Source of the DNA: a bacterium
GTDB taxonomy: Bacteria > Elusimicrobiota > Elusimicrobia > Elusimicrobiales > UBA9959
Reading direction: 5' to 3'
Assembly (NCBI GenBank): GCA_021811315.1
Contig: JAJZPF010000013.1
Coordinates: 1-64,000 of the forward strand
DNA length: 64,000 nucleotides
Part shown: positions 23,755 to 32,577 of the stretch, in pieces
How the letters are laid out: every line of letters starts with the position of its first letter
Numbering within the stretch: position 1 is the stretch's first letter
Notes under the pieces: generated by a model
What the model was told of the DNA's origin: nothing
The model's input: the letters and a program-made list of their open reading frames with translations, nothing else
Databases searched by the model: none
Made by a program: the position numbers and the translations under genes

Positions 23755-24575
23755 TTTCTAGCGGTGACTATCAGAGCGGAACCGGCGTATACGCGGCCGA
23801 AAGTTATGAACCAGAGCGCCTGCGCCAGCCAATAGTATAGAACTTTAAGGGCGCCGGTAAGAAATCCCCCCAGCGCGCCTCCGGTCCGGTAGGGGTCGCC
23901 CGCGGTGGGCCTGGAGTTGCGTATTTTAATATCCCTGAAGCCGGAGCGCTGCAGCATAAGGCGCAGGGTCCGGGCCCTGAAATTCATGTTATGGAACACC
24001 CACGGCCTTACCCCCGGCAAGCCGAAAAGGCCCGTTTCCCCCAGGCGATAAAGCGTTAGATGAAAACCGGCGTTAAAATCTCTCGCATACATAACGCCGC
24101 CGGGTTTAAGAAGCCGCAGCAGTTCGGCGGCGGCGGCGGCAGGCCTCTCCATCTGGGAGAAAACCTCGAACACGGTGACGGCGGAATAAGCGCCCCCGGC
24201 AAGGGCAGCTTCCTCCACCGGCCGCGTGTGCACTTCAAGCCCGAGGGCCAGCGCCTTAGCCGCCAGCGCGGGGTCCAGCTCGACGCCTTCGGCCAGCCAG
24301 CCGCGCGCTGCCGCGGCCCTGAGCAGTTCGCCGCCGGCGCAGCCTATGTCCAGCAGTCTCCCCCTGTCGGGAAAAGTCCGGTCGAGGAAATCCAGCGCTT
24401 CCCGGAACAGGGCCTTCTTCGCGCTGCCATAAATGCCTTCTTCAAGGCCCGGCTCGTAGGCCGGCGGGCAGAAACGCTTTTCAGTTTCAAACGCCAGTCC
24501 GCAGCCGCGGCACTCGATCAGGCGCGGGGACGCCGCGGAGGCGCCGCCGCAAACCGGGCAGACCGGGTTTTTCAC
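23751..24575 (-). CDS. SAM-dependent methyltransferase with N-terminal zinc ribbon
   Basis: The 274-residue protein starts with CPVCGG and, about 15 residues on, CRGCGLAF, a zinc ribbon often seen on sugar C- or O-methyltransferases. The catalytic domain has LLDIGCAGGELLRAAAARGW (about residues 95-114), GVELDPALA and LLRLLKPGGVMYARDFN. A hydrophobic stretch near the C-terminus (FLTGALKVLYYWLAQALWFIT) suggests membrane contact. It is likely to modify a sugar in the polysaccharide pathway, and its start overlaps the AsnB-GT4 gene. Confidence 0.8.
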   Translation of the reverse strand: MKNPVCPVCGGASAASPRLIECRGCGLAFETEKRFCPPAYEPGLEEGIYGSAKKALFREALDFLDRTFPDRGRLLDIGCAGGELLRAAAARGWLAEGVELDPALAAKALALGLEVHTRPVEEAALAGGAYSAVTVFEVFSQMERPAAAAAELLRLLKPGGVMYARDFNAGFHLTLYRLGETGLFGLPGVRPWVFHNMNFRARTLRLMLQRSGFRDIKIRNSRPTAGDPYRTGGALGGFLTGALKVLYYWLAQALWFITFGRVYAGSALIVTARK

Positions 24576-27500
24576 AGGCGTCTCCCGGAGGAAACGGCCT
24601 CGAACAGGGCCTGCTCGACTCCCTCGGCGTATTTAGCCCAGGAATAATTTTCTTCCACAAATTTGCGCGAGGCGCTGCGTATGGCCTCCCGGTTTTCCAG
24701 ATACCGCGGAATGAACCCGAGTATACCGGCGGCTATGCCTCCAGGGGAGCAATCTTCCAGCAGCATCCTGGAATCAAGACGCCCGATTATTTCCGGATTA
24801 GCGGCCACAGGGGTGGCCAGCACCGGAGTTCCGCAGGCGAGGGCCTCCAGCGTTACGAGCCCGAACCCTTCCAGCAATCTCGTAGGCAGGATAAAGAGGT
24901 CGGCGCACTGGTAATAAGCCTGGAGATCAGCCTCAGGGATATACCCGGCCAGGCGCACGCTGCCGGCGAGCCCGGCCGACTTTATCATAGTCTCCAGTTT
25001 TCCGCGCAGGTACCCGCTTCCCCCTATAACGAAAAACACTTCAGGCCTTTCTTTAACCACCGCCGCGGCAGCCTCCACAAGATTTTCAAGTCCCATCCGG
25101 CTAGCGAGGTTGCGGACGGTAAAGACCATAAAACCACCGGCCGGGAGCCCGAGCCTCGCGCGCAGCGCCGCCGCGCCGGCCGCGGGCCGGAATTTATCCA
25201 AGTCCACCCCGAGCGGCAGGATACGCGACTCAAGCGCGTGGGCCGATCTTAATTTGGAAGCCATGAAAAGGCTGGCGTTCAGGATGATCCCCGACGCCCT
25301 GAGCACTTTGCGCTCCAAAAGTTTCCGCAAACCGGCGAAGAGGAACCTGCGGAGGGGGTTTATCCCCAGGTCGCCGGCCCGAATCACATATTCCTCCTCC
25401 CAGGGAGAATGGAAATTATAGACCGCAGGGACGCCCTTCAGCGCGGCCATCGCCAGGAGGCCAGTATACGGGTGGTGCAGTTCGAGCACGTCGATGCGCC
25501 CGTACCTGGCGAGTATAGCATTCACGGCTGAACGAAGTTTGAACGGGTTTCCGCGGTAGCGGTAAACCTCTATCCCTTCAAGAATTTCAAAATCTTTTTT
25601 ACCGGACCCGCCCTTTGTGAGGACCACCAGCCGGTGACCGATAGCCGTCAGGCGCTTGGCCGTTTCCCAGGCCACGCGGCCCGAGCCTCCGGCGTCGTCC
25701 TCCTGTATGATATCCGTGCAGACAAGGATATTAAGCGGCCCGGCGGCCGGCCTTACCCCGAAACTGACTCCGCCGGCCGCCAGTTTCCTGTTCCTGGCCA
25801 GCCACAGCTCGAACATCATGGCCGAGTGGATCTGGTCGCTCAGGTTCCTCCGGCCGCTTTCGTGCTGCTTAAGCATGCCTGCGACGGCCCCGGGCGAAAG
25901 CCAGCCGTTCTTTTCAAGCGAACCGGCGTCCAGGACCTCGCGCACAAAACCTTTCAGCTCTTCCCCGTACCACCTGGCCAGCGGGACCTGGAAGCCGCGC
26001 TTAGGGCCGGCGAGCGTTTGCGGTGGCAGGCGCCCGGTCATGATCTTCTTTAACATCGCCTTCAGGGTAAACCCGCGCGTTTTCAGCGCCAGCGGGGCGG
26101 ACGCGAGAAGCTCCGCCAGCCTCACGTCGAGGAACGGGACCCTTAGTTCCAGGGAATTGGACATCGAAACCCTGTCCGCCAGGCACAGCAGGTCGTCTGA
26201 GAGGTAATTCCGGAGTTCATAAGCAAAAATATCGTCGGGAGAGCCCAACCGGCCGGGCAGCTTCGGGGCGGAGCCGGCCGCGCCTCTGTGCGCGGGGCAG
26301 TATAAGCCGGCCCGTTCCTCCGGGCTGAAGTAAGAGATCCAGGAATCGTAAGCGTCGCGGAAATCGCCGCGGCCCCCCCTGAAAAACCTTTTCATCCGCC
26401 CGGGGATATTTTTCGCCGAGCGGGATTCGGGGAGCAGCCTGGCCGCCGACCAGAAGCCTTCCCGGAGCGCCCGCGGCAGTTTCAGGTAAACCGGCATAAG
26501 CCTGGCGCCCAGGTGCCTGGGATAGCCGCCGAAGAACTCGTCCCCGCCTACGCCCGTAAGGGCAACTGTGACTTTTTTGCGGGCCTCGGCCGTCACAAGG
26601 AAGTTCGGTATAGCCGAGGCGTCGGCAAAAGGCTCGTCGAAAGAGGCGGCCAGTTTCTCTATTATCGTGCGCGGGTCAGGCTGCAGAATGTGCTCGGAAT
26701 GGTCCGAACGGAAATGCCCCGCGACAAAGCGCGCCTGGGCGGTCTCGTTAAAGCTGGAATCCTTTCTGCCATAACCAACAGTAAAAGTTTTAACCGGGGC
26801 AGCCCCGGAACTGTTCATATAATACAGCAGCGCGGCGGAATCGATCCCACCGGAGAGCAGCAGCCCGAGCGGCACATCCGAGACGAGCTGTTCCTCGACG
26901 CTCGCGGCAAGCAGGCCGTCAGCCGCCTCCAGGTATTCCTCCCAGGTCTTAACAGGGGAAGCTCCGAATTCAGGAACCCGCCAGTAAGTTTTTATTTCCG
27001 CCTTTCCGCCCCGGAAGAGCAGGGTCTGCGCCGGCTCAAGCTTGCGTATGGCTTTGTAAACGGTAAGCGGCGCCGGTATGTAGAGGTTGGTAAAATAGGC
27101 GTCCACGGCCTCCGTATCCAGCCCAGTGCCTATATCGGCGGCGAGCAGGAGGGCTTTCATTTCAGAGGCGAAATAAAGCTTGTCCCCGGCGATGGAGTAA
27201 AAAAGAGGCTTTATACCGAAATGGTCCCGACCCAGAAGAAGCGCCGCCTTCCTTGAATCCCAGATCGCGAAAGCGAACATCCCGCGCAGCTTCGGAGCTA
27301 GGTCCGCTCCGTGCTCCTCGTAAAGGTGGACCAGGACCTCCGTGTCGGTCCTGGTGCGGAAGCGGTGGCCCTTCGCCTCCAGCCCTGCGCGCAGTTCTTT
27401 GAAATTATAGATCTCGCCGTTGAAGACCACCGTCACGGTGCCGTCTTCGTTTGAAATAGGCTGGCTTCCCGTGGCCAGGTCTATGATCTTCAGCCGCCGC

Positions 27501-27631
27501 ATCCCGAGCGAGACCTTTTCCCCGTCGGTAAAAAAACCATCCTCGTCCGGCCCGCGGTGCGCCAGCCTGGAGGCCATGCCCTTCAGCAGGTCCCCGTTCC
27601 TGTAATTAGCGAAACCGCAGATCCCGCACAT
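24572..27631 (-). CDS. Fusion of asparagine synthase (AsnB-like) and GT4 glycosyltransferase
   Basis: The 1019-residue protein combines two enzymes. Residues 1 to about 625 form a glutamine-dependent asparagine synthase-like amidotransferase: MCGICGF with Cys2 as the glutaminase nucleophile, RLAHRGPDEDG, VVFNGEIYNF, the PP-loop LLSGGIDSA near 265, and LELRVPFLDVRLAEL. From about residue 638 a GT-B glycosyltransferase follows, with NILVCTDIIQEDDAGGSGRVAWE, a VFTVRNLASRMG motif and PTRLLEGFGLVTLEALACGTPVLATP. AsnB-like proteins in glycan clusters may amidate uronic acids; the fusion would couple transfer and amidation. The start codon directly abuts the upstream gene's stop. Confidence 0.9.
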   Translation of the reverse strand: MCGICGFANYRNGDLLKGMASRLAHRGPDEDGFFTDGEKVSLGMRRLKIIDLATGSQPISNEDGTVTVVFNGEIYNFKELRAGLEAKGHRFRTRTDTEVLVHLYEEHGADLAPKLRGMFAFAIWDSRKAALLLGRDHFGIKPLFYSIAGDKLYFASEMKALLLAADIGTGLDTEAVDAYFTNLYIPAPLTVYKAIRKLEPAQTLLFRGGKAEIKTYWRVPEFGASPVKTWEEYLEAADGLLAASVEEQLVSDVPLGLLLSGGIDSAALLYYMNSSGAAPVKTFTVGYGRKDSSFNETAQARFVAGHFRSDHSEHILQPDPRTIIEKLAASFDEPFADASAIPNFLVTAEARKKVTVALTGVGGDEFFGGYPRHLGARLMPVYLKLPRALREGFWSAARLLPESRSAKNIPGRMKRFFRGGRGDFRDAYDSWISYFSPEERAGLYCPAHRGAAGSAPKLPGRLGSPDDIFAYELRNYLSDDLLCLADRVSMSNSLELRVPFLDVRLAELLASAPLALKTRGFTLKAMLKKIMTGRLPPQTLAGPKRGFQVPLARWYGEELKGFVREVLDAGSLEKNGWLSPGAVAGMLKQHESGRRNLSDQIHSAMMFELWLARNRKLAAGGVSFGVRPAAGPLNILVCTDIIQEDDAGGSGRVAWETAKRLTAIGHRLVVLTKGGSGKKDFEILEGIEVYRYRGNPFKLRSAVNAILARYGRIDVLELHHPYTGLLAMAALKGVPAVYNFHSPWEEEYVIRAGDLGINPLRRFLFAGLRKLLERKVLRASGIILNASLFMASKLRSAHALESRILPLGVDLDKFRPAAGAAALRARLGLPAGGFMVFTVRNLASRMGLENLVEAAAAVVKERPEVFFVIGGSGYLRGKLETMIKSAGLAGSVRLAGYIPEADLQAYYQCADLFILPTRLLEGFGLVTLEALACGTPVLATPVAANPEIIGRLDSRMLLEDCSPGGIAAGILGFIPRYLENREAIRSASRKFVEENYSWAKYAEGVEQALFEAVSSGRRL

Positions 27632-28777
27632 TTATACAGTTCCCTTGATCCCGGTCGTTTCCTGATAAACTTCGATATGCCTGTCTATGTAATCTGAAAG
27701 GCTGAAGAGAGCCGCTTTTTTTCTTGCGTTATTCCCCAATTCTTTCGCGCGCGGCGCGTCATGGAGCAATCCCAGCACTGCCCCGGCCAGCCGAGCCGGA
27801 TCGCCGGGAGGAACTAGCGTCGCTTCCTTCCCGTTCTCTGCCGTTTCGCTTATACCAGGGATGTCGGAAGCCACAATAGCCTTACCCATGGCCATAGCCT
27901 CCAGCAAGGCTAGCGGCTGGCCCTCAAGCAGGGACGGCATAAGGAAAATATCAAGCGCGCCGAGGAAATCCCTTGCCGGCGACAACGCTCCGCAAAAAAT
28001 AACGTTACAGGCAAGACCCGCCGCTTCAGCCTGCTTCTTAAGGTCAGGCTCAAGCCGTCCGGCGCCCGCCACCAGGCATACGAGTTTTTTCCTGAGCCCG
28101 GGCTCTTTTTCAAGCATAAGGGCCAGCGCTTCTATAAGGCAGGGATAGCCCTTCTGCCACTCGAGCCTGCCCAGGGCGCCAAGCACCCTGCGCCCGCGCA
28201 GGGAAAATTTTTCTATCACCGGCCCGGAGTCGAAATTACCCGGGTCGAACTCGGCCAGGTCCACCGGATTCTGGATCAGGCTGACCCTGGCGGCCGGTAT
28301 GCCATGCCCGGTAACCAGGGCCGTTTCCAGCCGTTTTGAAACGGTGATGAACCGCGCTATTTTTTTCTCCGCCAGCGAGTTCAGCAGCGCGTATATCTTT
28401 TTTCGCAAAAAACCGATATCGAAACCTTCTACCGGCATAGCCACGGTAGAAACGGCCTTTACCCCGGCCCCGGCCGCCGCGAAAGCGCAGTAGAAATCCG
28501 CCCTGGCCCCCTGGCTGTGAGCCAGGTCTATGCCGTGCTCGAGCATCAGCCGCTTCAGCTTCCCGATATTGCGGAAGTCGAACCTGTTCGTCAGGTCCAG
28601 CGGCAGGAAGCGGCAGAGCTCCTTCACTTCCTCGTAAAACCTGCCGCGCGGCAGCGAGGCGCAGAAGAGCTCGAACCTGCCGGCGGGCAGCCCGCGTAGC
28701 AGCATGGAAAAAACTTTTTCCCCCCCGCCGTAAACGGAGTTGTCTATAACGAAAAGCAGGCGTATTTTGCGGTCCAT
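27632..28777 (-). CDS. Glycosyltransferase family 4
   Basis: The 381-residue GT-B enzyme begins IRLLFVIDNSVYGGGEKVF, has LGALGRLEWQKGYPCLIEAL, and the donor-site motif MPSLLEGQPLALLEAMAMGKAIVASDIPG near residue 290. It would add a sugar to the lipid-linked glycan on the cytoplasmic side. The sugar specificity cannot be read. It lies 38 bp from the flippase gene and directly abuts the AsnB-GT4 gene. Confidence 0.9.
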   Translation of the reverse strand: MDRKIRLLFVIDNSVYGGGEKVFSMLLRGLPAGRFELFCASLPRGRFYEEVKELCRFLPLDLTNRFDFRNIGKLKRLMLEHGIDLAHSQGARADFYCAFAAAGAGVKAVSTVAMPVEGFDIGFLRKKIYALLNSLAEKKIARFITVSKRLETALVTGHGIPAARVSLIQNPVDLAEFDPGNFDSGPVIEKFSLRGRRVLGALGRLEWQKGYPCLIEALALMLEKEPGLRKKLVCLVAGAGRLEPDLKKQAEAAGLACNVIFCGALSPARDFLGALDIFLMPSLLEGQPLALLEAMAMGKAIVASDIPGISETAENGKEATLVPPGDPARLAGAVLGLLHDAPRAKELGNNARKKAALFSLSDYIDRHIEVYQETTGIKGTV

Positions 28778-28815
28778 TCTTCCACCTAATTATAGCTCTT
28801 ACCGTCCCGTGCCGG

Positions 28816-30306
28816 TCAGCGGGCTCCGCCGCCGAGGATTTTTGACGCCACCCCGCGCAGCAGCTCCTTCTCCCCGGCGGAAAGCGAGAGATACTGCGCG
28901 GCCGAGAGCGCCAGCACCAGGGCCGAAGCGCCGGCGGCGAAAAGAACGCCGCCGGTCAGGGAGATCAGCGCGTAAGCTGAAACCCCGGAGAGGAGGAGGG
29001 CTAGTTGATAAGTCCCGAAGCGCATCTCCCCGGGGTCGATGCCCAGGCGCTTTATCACGTAAACGCCGCTCAGGAAATAGTTGAACACGGCGGAGATGAG
29101 CACGGCAGCGCCCAGCCCGTTGAGCCCGTATCTGTTTATCAGCAGATAGGCGCTCAGGGCGTTCACCCCGGCCTGCAGCACGCTCAGGCCCAGTATCGGC
29201 ACCCCGCGCCCGGCGCCCATCAGGACCTGGCCGGCGATATAGGCCGGCGCCAGGACGGCGGCGGAAAAGATCATCAGGAACACCACGGTGAGGCTGCCCG
29301 AATACGTCTCACCGTAAAGCAACGCTACGGCGGGCCCGGAAGCCAGGCCCAGGGCCGCGGCCGCCGGCAGGGCGAGCGCCCCGGTGAGTTTTATCACCCT
29401 GGCGGCGTTCCTCGGCAGGTTTTCCGGTTCGGCCTGGTGCATACCGGTTATTATAGGCAGGAAAGGCAGCGCTATGGCCTGCGGGATGAAGTAGGCCATC
29501 TGGAAGAAATTATCGGAGATGGAAAAAAAGCCGGCGCGTTCGAAGCCGCACTTCAGCGCCAGATGCGACCTGATGAACAGGTCCGCGCCGAACATGACCA
29601 GCGAGGCCGCGAACAGCGGGGCCGCGAAAGCCAGCACCCTGTAGAGGACCGGCGCATTGAACCGGGGAATAAGGCTCAGCCCGGACGAGGAGAAGAACTT
29701 ATAAAGCGAATAAAGCAGGGCTCCCAGCGTTAAGGCCGCCACCGCCGCGTCCCGCAGCACCACGCCTATAAGGGTGAACCTTACTACCAGCAACAGGGTC
29801 AACAGCGCGCTGGCTATGCCTATTACCACATTCAGCCTTGCCAGCAGAACTATCTTCTGAAAGCCCTGGAGCAGCGCCTTGAAAATATTGCTCAGCAGCG
29901 CGATGAAGATGATAACCGAACCGATACGTATGAGCGGGGCCAGGCGCGGCTCGCCGTAGACCTTCAGCGCCAGCGGCCCGGAAAAAGCCAGCAGCGCCAG
30001 CGAAACGAGCGCCGCGGCCGCCAGGCTGAAGATAAGCAGGCTCGAAAGTATTTCCTGCAGGGCGGGCTTGTCTTTCTTTTCATATTCCGCCACGAAACGG
30101 CTGACCGCCAGCGGCAGGCCGAAAAGCCCGAAAGCGAGGACGAAGTTCTGTATCTGGGAGAACACCGAATAGATGCCCAGGTTCTCCGGCCCCAGCCACC
30201 TGGCTATGATCACGGAATTCAGCAGCAGCAGGACCTTGAGCAGGACCATGGAAGCGTAGCTGTAGACCGCGCCTTTCGCCAGGCTGAAGCTTATCCGCTC
30301 CTTCAT
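28816..30306 (-). CDS. Wzx-type polysaccharide flippase (MOP superfamily)
   Basis: The 496-residue protein has about 12-14 hydrophobic helices and the N-terminal pattern YSYASMVLLKVLLLLNSVIIARWLG plus a SRFVAEYEKKDK loop typical of oligosaccharide exporters. It would move lipid-linked repeat units across the inner membrane for polymerisation by a Wzy-type enzyme; the O-antigen ligase-family protein at 41898-43277 is the candidate partner. Its start overlaps the stop of the methyltransferase gene by four bases. Confidence 0.88.
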   Translation of the reverse strand: MKERISFSLAKGAVYSYASMVLLKVLLLLNSVIIARWLGPENLGIYSVFSQIQNFVLAFGLFGLPLAVSRFVAEYEKKDKPALQEILSSLLIFSLAAAALVSLALLAFSGPLALKVYGEPRLAPLIRIGSVIIFIALLSNIFKALLQGFQKIVLLARLNVVIGIASALLTLLLVVRFTLIGVVLRDAAVAALTLGALLYSLYKFFSSSGLSLIPRFNAPVLYRVLAFAAPLFAASLVMFGADLFIRSHLALKCGFERAGFFSISDNFFQMAYFIPQAIALPFLPIITGMHQAEPENLPRNAARVIKLTGALALPAAAALGLASGPAVALLYGETYSGSLTVVFLMIFSAAVLAPAYIAGQVLMGAGRGVPILGLSVLQAGVNALSAYLLINRYGLNGLGAAVLISAVFNYFLSGVYVIKRLGIDPGEMRFGTYQLALLLSGVSAYALISLTGGVLFAAGASALVLALSAAQYLSLSAGEKELLRGVASKILGGGAR

Positions 30307-31178
30307 TTCACCTCTTTCACCGCTACTATCATTAAACCGCCGCCCCCCCCGCCTTCTACCGCCTTCCAGAGGCGCGGAGCGCGCATAACGATCCCAGCCC
30401 AGGCTTTAAGCGCCAGCCTGAAGGGCCCATCAAGCGGCCACGGCAGCCCGCCGGCCCATTCCTCCGCCTCTAAAAAACGTATCCATAGCCGCTCGGCGTC
30501 GGCGTTCAGGTAGTAGACGGTCTTGCCCAGGTTCAGGCCTGCCCGGTGAAGCAGGTCTTTCCACTCGCCGGGGGAGCGGTAATGGTGATGCTCCAGCCTT
30601 TTATCGATGCGGGCCGCGTAGGCACGGGCCTCGTCCTCCAGCCCCTTTTGGCGCAGTTTCCCGTAAGCGGGCAGGCTGGCGATGAAGTTTTCGCTGGGAA
30701 CGGTGAAGATGAAAGTCCCCCCCGGTCCCAGGACCCTGGCCGCTTCTTTAAGGGCGGCCACATCGTCCGGAATATGCTCCAGGACGCAGTTGCTGAACAC
30801 AGCGGCGAAAGAACCGTCCTTGTAAGGCAGCTTCAGTATATCCGCCGTAACCGCCTCGCAGTACAGCCCCAGCGCCCCGGCCTTTTCGACTTTCACGGCG
30901 GAAAGGTCGCAGCCGGCCGCCGGTTTTATCCCCAGCCGGCCGAACAATACCGAGGCGAAACATCCGTCCCCGCAGCCCAGATCCAGCAGCGGGGAAGCGA
31001 ATTTCTCCGACAGCAGCGCTTCGGCCTCTATAGCCCGCCAGAAGGCCTGGCTGGGATTGCCGGGATACAGCTCCAGGAATTGGTCGAGGAAAGTCATTTC
31101 GCTCCTTTTTTCGCCACCGCGAAGATGGAAATACTCCTTGTCATAAAGCCCGGCGGGCACGGCTTTTTTATCCGGCAT
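30303..31178 (-). CDS. SAM-dependent methyltransferase
   Basis: The 291-residue protein has LLDLGCGDGCFASVLFGRL near residue 63, GCDLSAVKVEKA, FSNCVLEHIPDD and LGPGGTFIFTVPSE, matching Methyltransf_11. A YDKEYFHLRGGEKRSEMTF segment near the start and the C-terminal helical region are typical of glycan-cluster methyltransferases. The start at 31178 is preferred because GGAGGAGG lies 5 bases upstream; the longer frame to 31223 runs into the radical SAM gene. Confidence 0.82.
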   Translation of the reverse strand: MPDKKAVPAGLYDKEYFHLRGGEKRSEMTFLDQFLELYPGNPSQAFWRAIEAEALLSEKFASPLLDLGCGDGCFASVLFGRLGIKPAAGCDLSAVKVEKAGALGLYCEAVTADILKLPYKDGSFAAVFSNCVLEHIPDDVAALKEAARVLGPGGTFIFTVPSENFIASLPAYGKLRQKGLEDEARAYAARIDKRLEHHHYRSPGEWKDLLHRAGLNLGKTVYYLNADAERLWIRFLEAEEWAGGLPWPLDGPFRLALKAWAGIVMRAPRLWKAVEGGGGGGLMIVAVKEVK

Positions 31179-32577
31179 GTCGGCCTCCTCCGGAGAACAG
31201 CCTGCCGGCCCTTCGGAGCGCACCCCTGTATTTCCCGGCCAGCAGGGCCCCGCATTTACGCAGCAAAGAAAGCGCGGCTATGCCGGCGCAGCCGTAAGCC
31301 AGACCCTGCCGGGCCAGGAGCGCGGCCTCGCTCCAGTCGAGATTGTACTGGTCCGTTTGCACCACCGCCCTGAAATAGGCCTTTTTCCTGTCCTCGAAGC
31401 TGAAGTCCGGGGTGGAAACCAGGGGTTCCCTTATGCTCAGGCTGTGGGCGTCGTAGGAAGTGTAGTCCAGATCGTCCCGTATCTCGGCACCATTGGCTTC
31501 GAACCATTCGCGTATCCTGGTCCCCCTCAGCGGGTGAGCCATGTTCCAGTAGATATGCACCGGCTTAAGCTCTTTAGCCAGTTTGATGGAAGCCTCCGTC
31601 TTTTTAAGACTGTCGCCGGGCAACCCTATCACGAAACAGAGCCGGAGTTCCAGCCCGTTCCTTTTTATCATCGCCGCGGCTTTCCTTATGGTTTCCAGGG
31701 ATTCGCCTTTGTTTATCATGCCGAAAACTTCCGGGTCGCCGTGCTCCACCGCCACGCAAAGGGTGCCGTTGCCGGCCTCTTTGGCCAGCCGGGCGAACTC
31801 GTCGTCTATCCTGTCGGCCCTGGTATTGTCTATGGTCATCGGCAGCCCTATCTTCCTGCCGGCATAGTCCCTCAGGAAAGCCTTGAACCGGGGCAGGTCC
31901 AGCGTGGGGCAGTCATCGGAGATCTTTATCAGCTCCAGCCCCTTAAGATAACCAGCGGCTTTCTCCAGCTCGTCGGCGCAGGCCTTTGCGTCCCTCCCCC
32001 GCCACGCGGCGGTGGAGACCTGCCTGACCACGCAGAAGCTGCATTGGAAGGGGCAGCCGCGGCTGGTGACCAGCGGATAAATTTTTATTTTTTCCTTATT
32101 GAGGAAAGTGGAAAAATCCGGGAAGGGCAGGGCGTTGACGTCGGGGGGCCGCGGCTCGACCACCACCGGGCCGGGGGGGCGCGCCATTTTTTCCACCACG
32201 CCGGTTATGGTAAGTTCCGCCTCGCCCCTGAAGATATAGCTTATCTTGGGGTTCCTCGCCAGTTCCTGGTAGTAGATGGAGGCGTGCGGCCCGCCCACCA
32301 TCACTGGCTTGTCGGTGACGGCGCTTATCTCGTCTATCACCCTGAGGCATTCGCCGGCCGTGGCGGTATACATGGACAAGCCTATGATATCCGGCGAGAA
32401 ATCCTTTATAAGCCCGGCGGCCGCGGGCGGCGGCGAGTCCTGGAAAAGCATATGGTCCGCCACCAGCACCTCGTGCCCTCCGGCCTTGAGCACGGCCGAA
32501 AGCATGCCGAGGCCCAGATGCGGCATCAGATGCGTATCTGTCTTCTTTTTCGGACGTATGAAAAGCACCCTGCTCAT
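31168..32577 (-). CDS. B12-binding radical SAM protein
   Basis: The 469-residue protein has an N-terminal cobalamin-binding region (HLGLGMLSAVLKAGGHEV, IIGLSMYTATA, MVGGPHASIYYQE). The radical SAM core has CPFQCSFC (the CxxxCxxC cluster motif) near residue 165. Later blocks LELRLCFVIGLPGDSL and VHIYWNMAHPLRGT fit the barrel. Such enzymes can methylate unreactive carbons or rearrange substrates; here the context suggests a modification of a polysaccharide building block, which is inference. The start at 32577 overlaps the GT4 stop (ATGA). Confidence 0.85.
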   Translation of the reverse strand: MSRVLFIRPKKKTDTHLMPHLGLGMLSAVLKAGGHEVLVADHMLFQDSPPPAAAGLIKDFSPDIIGLSMYTATAGECLRVIDEISAVTDKPVMVGGPHASIYYQELARNPKISYIFRGEAELTITGVVEKMARPPGPVVVEPRPPDVNALPFPDFSTFLNKEKIKIYPLVTSRGCPFQCSFCVVRQVSTAAWRGRDAKACADELEKAAGYLKGLELIKISDDCPTLDLPRFKAFLRDYAGRKIGLPMTIDNTRADRIDDEFARLAKEAGNGTLCVAVEHGDPEVFGMINKGESLETIRKAAAMIKRNGLELRLCFVIGLPGDSLKKTEASIKLAKELKPVHIYWNMAHPLRGTRIREWFEANGAEIRDDLDYTSYDAHSLSIREPLVSTPDFSFEDRKKAYFRAVVQTDQYNLDWSEAALLARQGLAYGCAGIAALSLLRKCGALLAGKYRGALRRAGRLFSGGGRHAG

